Below, piece after piece: positions 27,401-33,600 of a DNA stretch of 64,000 bases. The stretch comes from Roseimicrobium gellanilyticum (GTDB taxonomy: Bacteria > Verrucomicrobiota > Verrucomicrobiia > Verrucomicrobiales > Verrucomicrobiaceae), in the NCBI RefSeq assembly GCF_003315205.1, contig NZ_QNRR01000008.1, positions 62,001 through 126,000 on the forward strand. Direction: 5' to 3'. How positions within the stretch are numbered: position 1 is the stretch's first letter; each line of letters starts with the position of its first letter. The position numbers and the translations under genes were made by a program. Under the pieces are notes generated by a model. The model was not told the DNA's origin. It made no database searches and saw nothing but the letters and a program-made list of their open reading frames with translations.

Positions 27401-29524
27401 AACTCCATCTTCGTCGATGGATTTGTCATCCATGCTGAACGTATGCGAATTGACGTGCCAAATTCTGGAAGGCGTATCGAGCTGTCGGGCCTGCATGTGC
27501 GGACCACGGCAGGCGGTATTTCCGTAAACGGTTCCACCGTGGTGAGAAATTGTATTTTCGTCACGGATGGCCAGGCGAATGTCTTGAGTGCTTTCGGTCC
27601 GACAACCATACAAAGTAGTACTATCTATGTGCCTTCGGACGAGTACACCAGCGTTCCGGTGGCTGCTTATGACGCGTTGGACGTCGCCGGATCCATCATC
27701 TGGTCGGCCGGTTCAGAGCCTGCCATTTCCATGCAGTCGCCAGCTTCGCTGGTAGTGGAGAACAGCATCATCTCTAAGTGGACTGGCACTGGTAGCGGGA
27801 ATATCAGTTCCATGCCGTACTTGACGCCTGATGGCTATGCGACACATCTGTCGCCCGCCGTCAATCGTTTGGCTGGCACCGTCGTCCTGCCCGTTTCAGA
27901 TATTCATGGGGAAGGCCGACCACAGAATTCCTTCGGTGATGTTGGCGGTGACGAATGGAAGGATAGCGACTCGGATCTCCTTCCCGATTGGTGGGAGCAA
28001 AAGTACTTCGGTTCCACCACCGCTGGCGATCCTGAATCGAATCCTGATGGAGATGGCAACGTCACAGGATTGGAGTACCTCTATGGAACAAACCCATTGG
28101 TTGCAGATTCCGGTTCACACGGGGACGGATCTTCTTCCGATGAAATCATTGCTGAAACGCCTGACAGTTCCAGCTCGGGACTTGTCGTTCAGGACGGGGG
28201 CGTCTCGCTTGGAGAGCGTCGGGGCTGGATGGAGTACCACTTCACCGTGAACCGTGCGGGGTTCTACCGGTTGGAGGCCCACACCCAAACAACGGGATGG
28301 TCACCAATTCCGCTGGAGTTCTGGTTTGATGGGCACCTTGAGACTACGGATTACTCGGGTGCGACCGTGAACCATCGGTTGCCATTTCTCCGCGCGGGAA
28401 CACACGTTGCGCGGGTGGTGGTCAATGGCACGCGCCATGATACAGCGGCGGTCATTGGGACGGTGAAATTACTCTGGGATGTCGAGGGCAATCAAGGTGG
28501 GACCTCAGAGATTGCTGCGTTGCAGGCGCGCAACACAATCATCGCTCCAACCCAGTCGCATGTGAGTCCGGCGTTCGTCGAAGGTAGGACGTTGTACCAT
28601 GATTCGTTCACGGCATCCGCGGCGGGCACGGGTGCTCTGACCGCAGAAAAAGGCTTGGGTGCCGGCTGGTACATCAATGTTCCGCTCGCACCAGACGGCA
28701 CTCCCACCACTACGAACTTCTCCTTTGAAGGAGGTGCCCTCCAAGAGGCGCGCTCCATCTCCTGGAGTGTCACCAATATCCTCGCCGGTAATATGATAAA
28801 GATCCGCCGTGGGGACAAGCTGCGGCTGACCGGCTTCGACTCCGGGACTAACCCCACCACGCCAGTCGTGATCAAAGTGGACTCGGTGCAAGTCGGAACT
28901 ACGACCGCAGGATCGGCCTTGGTCCACCAGTTTGATACGGCCGGCAGTTTCCAGGTGACCGCTGAGGTCGGAGGCGGTGCACCAGTCGCGATGACAGTGC
29001 AGGTGCTCGGCGTGGGTTCCGATTTCACCACGCCCTTCTATGTGTCCTCGGGGGTGCCGCGCGATTGGATTCTGCCATCCGTCGCGGAACAGGTGTACTT
29101 GCAGTCTGATTCGCTTGTGGAGCTGGCTCCAAAAGCCGTGTCGTCGGGCGTGAAGTATGGAGTCAAGAGCTTCGTTCCCGGAAATCGTACCATCCTGGCG
29201 CGTCTCTCCGTCAATGGGCCGGTCATTGCGAAGACAACCATTGGTATCTTCCGCTTTACCAATGCCCAGGCCACGGGAGGGGGTGTGGTGATTGGAAACT
29301 TGGACAGCATGACCAAGATCATTCGGGCGAGTTATGTGATTGAAGGACCGATCCCGCCAAATCTACGTGTTCGGATCGAGATTTGGTACTCAGGGGCAAG
29401 CTTCGATACCGGCAGCTCCATCCGCGAATTTGGTCCGGGCGCTTTTGACGCCAATGGCATAGCCACCGCGCTTATCCATGCCATTGGCCCGATTTGCCAG
29501 AGGCACTACCTCTATCTGGATTGA
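15470..29524 (+). CDS. Giant secreted RCC1 / TSP3 / beta-helix repeat protein
   Basis: Started at the ATG at 15470 (MNLRILPLSRL), the protein has 4684 residues and a signal peptide ending APAHA; a start at 15413 would place 19 unneeded residues ahead of it. Architecture with approximate residues: RCC1 repeats 31-697 (WAWGxNxxGQLGDG-type units); Ig-like 711-798; TSP3-type DxDxDG repeats 800-874; second RCC1 block 881-1587; Ig-like 1596-1684; TSP3 1684-1755; beta-rich region to 2145. Then come five right-handed beta-helix segments (from 2202 to about 4140), separated by TSP3 modules that each begin near D-x-GADEWKD and DxDGLPDWWE. A CBM-like domain follows (about 4220-4335) and a beta-rich C-terminus. 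RCC1 blocks form propellers, TSP3 modules bind calcium, and beta-helices often act in adhesion or glycan binding. No catalytic site is evident, so a cell-surface or secreted adhesin role is only inference. It is first of four tightly spaced genes. Confidence 0.9.
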   Translation: MNLRILPLSRLVVFLIVGLSLQCLAAPAHAQTTINKRISSGYLYTVLVRDDGTVWQWGYPAPAPVQIVGLSNVISVAAGDYFTLALKSDGTVWSWNGPSATPAQVTGLPLISGIYASTQHAVAVAQNGTAWTWGANGYGQLGNGTTTSSSSPVQVSSLTGVVQVTAGAMHTMALKSDGSVWAWGSNMRGALGDGSTTDSTTPVQVSGLNDVISIAAGGGDGWSQHSLAVKDDGTVWAWGANWAGQLGDGSNTERHTPVQITSITEEAAEVEADRSCSQVLLVNGTLLAWGQNQYGQVGDGTKINRGTPVTVENISGTTAMALGWDHAAGIDDQGVVFIWGHRNNFQLGDSNALHSVKPVEVPGIQDVTQAELGTFHAMALKSDGTVWTWGSNEYGQLGINSTISRSIPAVLPSFSNVKALAGGYWFSLAVKNDGTAWGWGYNINGQLGDGTGVNKLVPTQVSGLTNLIAIEAGADHALALRSDGTVWGWGYNGYGQVGDSSTTQRLAPVQVTGLTNVVAIAADSGNHSLALKSDGTVWAWGYNASGQLGDGTTTQRNAPVQVSGLTDIVAIATGTWHSMALKEDGTVYIWGDNSHGQLDDGTTTPRSTPLAVPGLSGVVNIGAGGVHSFALKEDGSLWIKGHTAHQQLGDGSMNHLVQVAADGVANLAIKESGTLIAWGSNEFGVFGVSGPTNPAALAPSAVPGIYASVAATTITIASPANNTSVPLGTTQTVTADITSAGATPAGVSFFYHGMLVGSDNSAPYTFTFTPWTWGSFELTAVGVDSAGVSSDFAAKITLVTPYDSDSDNLPDWWEQKHFAALAQSSGGDSDGDGLTNAQELSLKTSPSAWDTDGDGFSDSIEFAKSTDPLDNLDKPTLTIAQAKRRIASGLHQTVVVRPDGTVWTWGSLKGVASYFAYTANSYWTGEAVRPSFDSAPVQVSSLWDVTAVAAGHHHNIALRSDGTVWAWGKNANGQLGDGTNTDSDYPVQVSGLADVVEVVAGAYHSIAIKSDGSIWCWGENTYGQLGNGSANASNVPVEIPNLAGFVSIAAGRFDSMALHADGTVWAWGTNAIDSNGVRISSQVPVQMPVLTNVTAIACGDASNSSHAVAIKSDGTVWVWGDNYLGQLGIGNNIPQNGQILQVPGLTGAIAVDATQYGTMILKGDGTVWSWGQNYNGRLGNGTATAATLPVPVNGLSNVVCIAAGYAHSAAVTSDGKIHTWGGNAYGELGDDSSLFSTTPVQFSGVISVTQIAAGRNFGLALKSDGTVWSWGSNDLLQLGNGTVLSRPDPIQITALGSDTVSIAASLNTSYAVKADGTVWGWGSNRQGQLGNSAPIGDTAPVQITGLGGIIQVASGGQHGLALRTDGTVYAWGRNIFGEVGDGTSTSRMTPQLVPGLSGVVAVSAGLAHSMALKSDGTVWSWGYNSNGQLGHTPISTVRVPRQITTLSDVVAIACGPTHSLAVKADGTLWVWGSNSNGRLGFPTPTQVYFPTQVAGIFNAVGIAASATQSMALLANGDTWIQGGDVSFGHQGSDNISQRIEQIVGGDYFTLGLKEDGNIVAFGTNIFGHLGEGLPWRGEAYTPGEIRGLNMFYTPAQLSITSPWSNPEIVALGQTQPVTVDGSPGDTPIQSVSLYHHGVLVGTDTTPPYTFNFTPWTWGEFELRAIGTDPLGHQTARSSPLTIHVPYDSDSDGLPDWWELFHFSNLGSGALDDPDSDGRSNGEEYEDGTNALDDDTDGDGMTDGAEHMHGTDPLQATSFVAPLREIEVLAGESVNAALDIVNPEEAPMNYTASLEGSVIHLGAQDGSYAPKVSGETSGPIYAWQDIRYSGQRMAAPKDLNGKMEVVELDFQFPFFDQEHGSIHIWKNGYITLSEPSTGYAGYSLPSTSAPANLIKGHFDSYNLEYGGGVFVKKTGTQVIIQYDRMRTSSSGPEHTFQIILFDTGEIRCVYKSIPPNSAAPGIQNATCDEGAEVSDSSTVASGTAVRFDRDRTLVTMSPMSGSVEGQGTSQAQLHVDARQLDGGFYDAAVHVSTPDTSGLQKYPIRIKVRPRPTVSVLGIGNGQIVPPGGRLSLGCAINNPVPGRTYEVSYFLDEVEVGQSSEISAQFVTSNPFWHGKHGVWALITDSTGQVFSTDALRFAVDESVDQDGDGMSDFYEEMMGLNTASRVDAGRDSDHDGFSNLVEFHHNTRADDASSKPVATVVGTSSDTLEGLLKQAASSDVDLPIVQLAEGNYDEELYLSGNVTTWARGMMIVAAPGDDVTLSKSASVYTDRAVILQGLRFENSDENGIEINRTVQALPVLLSGCTFSNHTGMGVRISGHTQYEEDAPRGVVDLTNCVIRGNNAPGWADAGGIGVYNKVAVWINHCTVVENSGGTYTKATGLLARDLSYVEAYGSIFYGIPANDYNGDPIPEVATDFYAPEEAPTLVINWSDVRGGTSLGGMVGNVNVAPVLRKDGHFLRVAGNETLINAVPQILEGTEFPRLDMDGEARPQGANADMGADEWKDTDADGLPDWWEQKYFGGTGTSPGANDDGDGLTSLQEFERGSDPSLGDTDGDGLLDDAESVANALNPDHDNDGMKDGYEVAHGLDQDSAADRLADKDGDRYPNVFEAAHGTSASNAASYPDGSEVVTMTPADSFDDVIEALNEPYPILVLEPGTYDKDPLYLYSGSFVERWKAVLVISPEIGGAVLKHNPVNGVGSGQVIVYSDSVIDGLVCADSPFNGVEITVATEARFKNCYVTGHEGTGVVVNGFGDAWLENTVVMGNRGTQAPTGGVEVFGGSHVRVVHCTIGGNVVQPDYEWSNYATGIVCGYDSLVEVSQSILAGPVITRTVGGVSQTVPEVVFDSYSPPEPGEGFVIQRSAVRGGYTGTGNVNTVASLRFDGHLNTGGGSNAALINAVPTSGVYMPGYDMDGEARPQGANADMGADEWKDTDADGLPDWWEQKYFGGTGTSPGANGDGDGLTSLQEFERGSDPSLGDTDGDGLLDDAESVANALNPDHDNDGMKDGYEVAHGLDQDSAADRLADKDGDRYPNVFEAAHGTSASNAASYPDGSEVVVVTPADSFDDVTSNLNHAYPILRLDPGTYDKDSLYLLNSGYGTDWKAVLVISPQIGGAVLKHNPANDGSGRVEMYGGGVIDGLVCADSPDTGVRIDSPTEVRLKDCRVTGHERTGVVVVGVGDVWLENMIVMGNRGTGELTGGINVLGGSHVRVVHCTISANTVQPDYEWSNYATGIVCGYGALVEVSQSILAGPVITRTVEGVSQTVPEVVFDSYSPPEPGEGIVIQRSAVRDGYTGTGNVNTVASLRFDGHLNTGGGSNAALINAVPTSGVYMPGYDMDGEARPQGANADMGADEWKDTDADGLPDWWEQKYFGGTGTSPGANDDGDGLTSLQEFERGSDPSLGDTDGDGLLDDAESVANALNPDHDNDGMKDGYEVAHGLDQDSAADRLADKDGDRYPNVFEAAHGTSASNAASYPDGSEVVVVTPADSFSSVTSNLNHAYPILRLNPGTYDKGALYLPAGTYSDTWKAVLVISPQIGGAVLKHNPANGGSGQVILYGDAVIDGLVSAGSPQTGVSMHAPNEIILRNCQVKGHQNSGIYIWGNAKVLIENTIVVGNHAGSQPTGGIYVAGTNEVRLIHCTVSQNTLEPAALFASAATTIVANPTSFVEVSQSILSGPVLTRLVDGQPEEIPEVVYGSDFPPGPGEGIVIQYSAVRGGFPGTGNLSVSPILRKDGRLAYSSGGNAALINAITPALAGLHIPPLDLDSENRPEGSGADIGADEWKDTDGDDLPDWWELQYFGSTTAGVRNSDLDSDGASALQEYVYSSDPTDADTDNDGLPDGQEVVFVGSDPMNADTDGDEMGDSFEVQYDLDPLDAGDGLEDADNDRYPNIFEAAKSTNPRNASSMPGPDAVIADLATAQDRLDTVSARHVILQVPAGTADIANFVLRPSADQGHLLLISPAALGSTIRASNFTIDSDNSIFVDGFVIHAERMRIDVPNSGRRIELSGLHVRTTAGGISVNGSTVVRNCIFVTDGQANVLSAFGPTTIQSSTIYVPSDEYTSVPVAAYDALDVAGSIIWSAGSEPAISMQSPASLVVENSIISKWTGTGSGNISSMPYLTPDGYATHLSPAVNRLAGTVVLPVSDIHGEGRPQNSFGDVGGDEWKDSDSDLLPDWWEQKYFGSTTAGDPESNPDGDGNVTGLEYLYGTNPLVADSGSHGDGSSSDEIIAETPDSSSSGLVVQDGGVSLGERRGWMEYHFTVNRAGFYRLEAHTQTTGWSPIPLEFWFDGHLETTDYSGATVNHRLPFLRAGTHVARVVVNGTRHDTAAVIGTVKLLWDVEGNQGGTSEIAALQARNTIIAPTQSHVSPAFVEGRTLYHDSFTASAAGTGALTAEKGLGAGWYINVPLAPDGTPTTTNFSFEGGALQEARSISWSVTNILAGNMIKIRRGDKLRLTGFDSGTNPTTPVVIKVDSVQVGTTTAGSALVHQFDTAGSFQVTAEVGGGAPVAMTVQVLGVGSDFTTPFYVSSGVPRDWILPSVAEQVYLQSDSLVELAPKAVSSGVKYGVKSFVPGNRTILARLSVNGPVIAKTTIGIFRFTNAQATGGGVVIGNLDSMTKIIRASYVIEGPIPPNLRVRIEIWYSGASFDTGSSIREFGPGAFDANGIATALIHAIGPICQRHYLYLD
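22922..23358 (+). repeat. Intragenic TSP3 module, copy A
   Basis: First of three nearly identical 437-bp stretches inside the giant gene, starting at ATGGATGGTGAAGCGCGTCC and ending at the GAAGTGGT that precedes the next helix segment. It encodes D-x-D-G-LPDWWEQKYFGG through YPDGSEVV. The copies at 24200 and 25475 differ from it at only a few bases. Confidence 0.9.
24200..24636 (+). repeat. Intragenic TSP3 module, copy B
   Basis: Second copy, 1278 bp after copy A. The beta-helix segment that follows copy A (about 23800-24199) is itself very similar to the one that follows copy B (about 25078-25474), so the duplicated unit is TSP3 module plus helix, about 425 codons long. Confidence 0.9.
25475..25911 (+). 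repeat. Intragenic TSP3 module, copy C
   Basis: Third copy, 1275 bp after copy B, with the codons of this module almost unchanged (for example GATGCGGAGTCGGTGGCC occurs in all three). The helix that follows has diverged much more, and the next TSP3 module (from 26757) is clearly older, with different wording throughout. Confidence 0.9.
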
Positions 29525-29541
29525 TACAAGGGAGTTCCCTC

Positions 29542-30576
29542 ATGAACCAGCTGATGCATTTGCACCTTAGAACCAGGATGGCTATCGCTGATTTGCGACG
29601 GTTATTCCGTATGTGTCCGTCAGCGACCGCCTGTCTTCTGGCATCAGGAGTGGTCGCTGTAGTAGCTGGCCAAGAACCCCTTCGCTCGCAGGAGGTCCCG
29701 AAAGGTGGTCCCATCACGGAGGTTGCTCCGGTACTCAGGTTGATTCAGCAGGGTCAGGTCCCATCGGATGTTCCCATTCTGCTCCTCAATCTGGACGAAC
29801 GCCATGCCCCGACCCAGAATGAAATTGCAGAGATTCTCGGCATCTTGGGAAAGCCCCTGCCAGCCTCCTATCAGGAAGGAGACGCAGCAGCCATTTTCAA
29901 TGAACTGGTCAATCTCCTGTTTAGACAGCGACCCCTGCCGGAGCCATTGGGTGAGACCCTGGTACGTGTGGCGTCCTCCACGACAGCGGCGCCGCTCATC
30001 AGAGACTATGCGCTGCAGCAAATGGTCTATGTGTGGTGGCGCGAACCCCGCCTTCCACAAAGAGAAGCCATCGAGAAGGCCTTGTGGCAGGCCATCAAGC
30101 AGCCCGAACGCGAAATGGCTGGTAGCGCTCTCCTGGCCTTGGCCAGGTTGTTTCTGCCACCGAGAGCATCGAGTGGACTGGATGGCAAACCACTCACTTC
30201 CCTGGACGTTCCAGAGTCACCCGACGCGGCCGGACGACAGGTGGCCACTGTCACGAGCCAAGAGGTTTCCAGCGAGATTCTGAAAATTCTCCGGAACAAG
30301 AAAAGCCACCCTGCGGTTCGCGTTTCAGCAATGCGTGCGGGGGTCATGCTCGGTGCTCCTCAGCTGCCGGAAGAAGCACTCAAAATAGCAGCTGATCCTC
30401 AGAGGGAACTCCAGTTGCGCATGGCCGCAATTTCGGCAGCGGGCTTCGTGGGCAATCCGGACCTGACGACGAAGGTCTTGTCAAAGCTCAGCGAGAACCC
30501 GCTTCTGAAGCCCGCCACAGATGAGGCGCTGAAGATGCTTGGCCTGCGCATCAAGGCAGAGAACGGCCAGCGCTGA
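29542..30576 (+). CDS. Secreted HEAT-like helical-repeat protein
   Basis: The ATG at 29542 follows a ribosome-binding site (AAGGGAG, 29527-29533) 17 bp after the giant gene's stop. The 344-residue product has an unusually long basic N-terminus (MHLHLRTRMAIADLRRLFRM), then a hydrophobic core (about 28-43) and VVAGQEP, consistent with a signal sequence. The mature part is built of helical pairs such as IRDYALQQMVYVWW, REMAGSALLALARLF, HPAVRVSAMRAGVML and LQLRMAAISAAGFVG, the pattern of HEAT or HEAT-like repeats. Such repeats usually mediate protein-protein contact. Position between two very large secreted proteins suggests a periplasmic chaperone or assembly role; that is inference. Confidence 0.85.
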   Translation: MNQLMHLHLRTRMAIADLRRLFRMCPSATACLLASGVVAVVAGQEPLRSQEVPKGGPITEVAPVLRLIQQGQVPSDVPILLLNLDERHAPTQNEIAEILGILGKPLPASYQEGDAAAIFNELVNLLFRQRPLPEPLGETLVRVASSTTAAPLIRDYALQQMVYVWWREPRLPQREAIEKALWQAIKQPEREMAGSALLALARLFLPPRASSGLDGKPLTSLDVPESPDAAGRQVATVTSQEVSSEILKILRNKKSHPAVRVSAMRAGVMLGAPQLPEEALKIAADPQRELQLRMAAISAAGFVGNPDLTTKVLSKLSENPLLKPATDEALKMLGLRIKAENGQR

Positions 30577-30618
30577 AGCTGGCCCGCCCCCCAAAATTTA
30601 CAATTCGACTTTGCACCA

Positions 30619-33600
30619 ATGAGAAACCTCCCCTCCAGAACTCGCTCACGCACCCGATTCCGGTCTGCATTGTCGCGTCTCGGTTCCCCCGCTCAGATGA
30701 CCATGTTCGGCATCTGGCTCTGCGGGTGGCTGGCATCATCTGCTTCCTTGTTTGGACAAGAGGCCAGCGGCTCCTCGAATCCTGCCGTCAATTCGCCGCC
30801 TGCCCATCCGCCGGGGAATTCGAAGCTCGACCAGAACCCAGGTTCCGACTCTCCAGCTGCACCTCAGGGCAGCAGTGCAAACTCCAACGAGGACTGCTGC
30901 AAAAAGAATGAGAAGCTTGGAAGCATCGATATGGAATTCCCTCTGAGCGCCTTTCCCTTCGAACCTGGGATGGAAGGGGGTAAGCTTTGGCTTTATGTTA
31001 CCAAGCCTGATAGCGGGGCTTCCCCGGTTAGCATGGCGGCCATCAGCCGCCTGCGCTACCACAGTCTCGCCACGATGCAGGTCACGAGCTTCCAGGCATC
31101 ACCCGCGGAGGGTATCGCGCTGCGTTGTGATATTGAGCAGGCGTCTGGCTTGACCATCACGTTTGAGATTCCTCAGGGCAAGACGATCGGTGTTCCGAGC
31201 GGCCAGCAGGGCGACTCTGAGGCGCGTATCGAGCTGTTGGACGCCATGGGGCAGGTCACTGGCGATCCGGGAGCAGCAGTGCAGATACGGCAGTACCGTG
31301 CTGCGGGAGGTATCATTGTCTACGCGCTTCCCGGTGGTCAGCCGGTTCAGCACACCACACGTACAGGCCGTGTCTTGGCTCTTCCTGATACCGGCAGGGT
31401 AGAGATTATTCAAGTCAACGGCGTCATCCGGCAGGTTCGCACCGAGGCCGGTCTCTTGGATGTGGTGCCGACCAGTCCACCCAGCCTCATCAACTACTCC
31501 GTCAGCACCTACATGCCTGGTCAGTATGGAGCGAAAACGGGAACTCCGGCCCTTTATTCTGTCGTTGGAAAGAAGCCCAGCCGAAAGGTGACGATCACCG
31601 CACTAAGCGCCAACTCTCTGAGTGCCAAGACGGAAGAGTTCTCGCGGAATGCCTCCAATGCCAGCACGACATTGACCACCATCAATCAATACGACTACGC
31701 CACCACTACGGAGGACTGGACGCTCACGACCAAGGATGGCGCAGGCACTCCGATTGTGACGCAGACACGCGTCTTCGAAGACCTTCCCGACCATTCGGGC
31801 GGCAAGGCGCGCAAGATCACGCGCATCTATAAGGATGGCAGCAACAATGAACTCTACCGGAGTACGATGACACAAACCCAAACTAGCTGGGGAGCCTGGG
31901 TGAATGGCGACATACAGGAGAAGTCGAGCGCCACTGCCCAGATAGAAACCATCGGCCGTCTTGAGCAGTACGGCACCGATCCGAGGCAACCCAGCTACAA
32001 AAGGCTGATCCTCCAGAAGACTGCCGAGGGGAATATCTTCCGTTATGAATATGACGACCATGGAAGAATGAGCCGGCGTGAATTGCCATGGTTGGACAAT
32101 GTCACTGGGCAGGTACAGGTCGACATCTACGGTTACGAGCCTCTCATTCCAGAGGATGTGGTGCGTCCTGGAGATGAACGACCCCGTACGATGACAAGGT
32201 CGGTAGGAGGGTTGATTCTGTCTCGCAGTTTCCTGGCAGATTATACAGATGGTGCAAACGGAGATCGCTATACACAGATCGAAGAACAAGCAGCTCATGC
32301 CGGTGCCCTCTATGGAGCGGTGGGCAATCGTCGGAAGGTGACGACCTACTACGGGCCTCAGGACCCTGCGCTGGACGTGGGACGTGTGCTCGAAGTGCGC
32401 AATGCCGATGGGACCATGACGCGGTACGAATATGAGCTGGATACAACCCAACCTCACGACCCCATCTTCACGACCACGGTGATGGGACCCTTGACCGGGG
32501 ACGGACAACCGGTCCCTGGGAAAACCCAGCGGACCAAAACGGCGGTGGATGGACTGGGTAGAGATCGTTCTGAAACTCTTGGCGTTTGGTTGGATACTGC
32601 GTTCGTGGACTATCGCCGGATCTCGCATGCATACCATGCGGAAGGCCAGTTGTTCCAGTCAGTGGAAACAGACCTCCTGAGCAACCGCGGTCGTGTGCTT
32701 AGCACGAGCTATTGGGCGGGACCTCGCAAGGCATCGCATACGGATGAGACTGGCGTTACCGTGACCTACGGCTATGACGCATTTGGCAGCCAAACTACCG
32801 TCACACGTTTGGCGCATGCTGCCCAAACGAGCCCGCTGACCGCCGGAGTTACTTATCCTGCGCAGCCGGAGACGGTTACTTCGACCTTGGGAATGTCCGG
32901 AAGCGCCACTTGCTCCTCTTCGCATTCCATGCCCTGGCACAAGAATACCACCAGAACTGTATCCTCAGGAGGACTCTCTCTCGTGAAGACGACTACGCGT
33001 GACATGCGTCAGCGTGTCCAGTCAGAAACGGACGAGGCTGGCTACACCACCACCTATGCCTACAACGCTGCTGGGACTGAAACCACTACTACGCTGCCTT
33101 CAGGCGCCATCGTGAAGACTGTCAAGTACCGTGATGGAAAGATGAAAGAAGTGTCAGGGAATGCCACTGTCGCAATGTTTTGCAAATATCAGGTACGCCT
33201 TGCAGGGGGGATTACCAAGACGGAATACACTGCCGTGAACGAAGGGCCGCGATGGGTTCAAACGGACACGGACATGTTGGGCAGAGTTGTTCGGGTCGCA
33301 AAACCTGCGTTTGGAGGTGGAACGGTGGTGTACACCTATGTGTACGATGGTGGAACGGATCGTGTTCTGCGCGCTTCCAGCTCTACAGGAGAGGGGACAT
33401 CCGGACCTGTTGAGCTTAGTCAATATGATTCCCTCGGCGTGCTTGACTACCAGGCAATCACGATCCGGCCGAATGCCAATTCCATCGATGTTATCTCATC
33501 CAGTGATCGAGTGGGCCAACTCCTTGGTTCAATGGTACTGGAAGAAGTGGAAGGCCAGATGTTCTTGTGGCACGTGTCGGACCAGTTCGTGTATCCCAAT

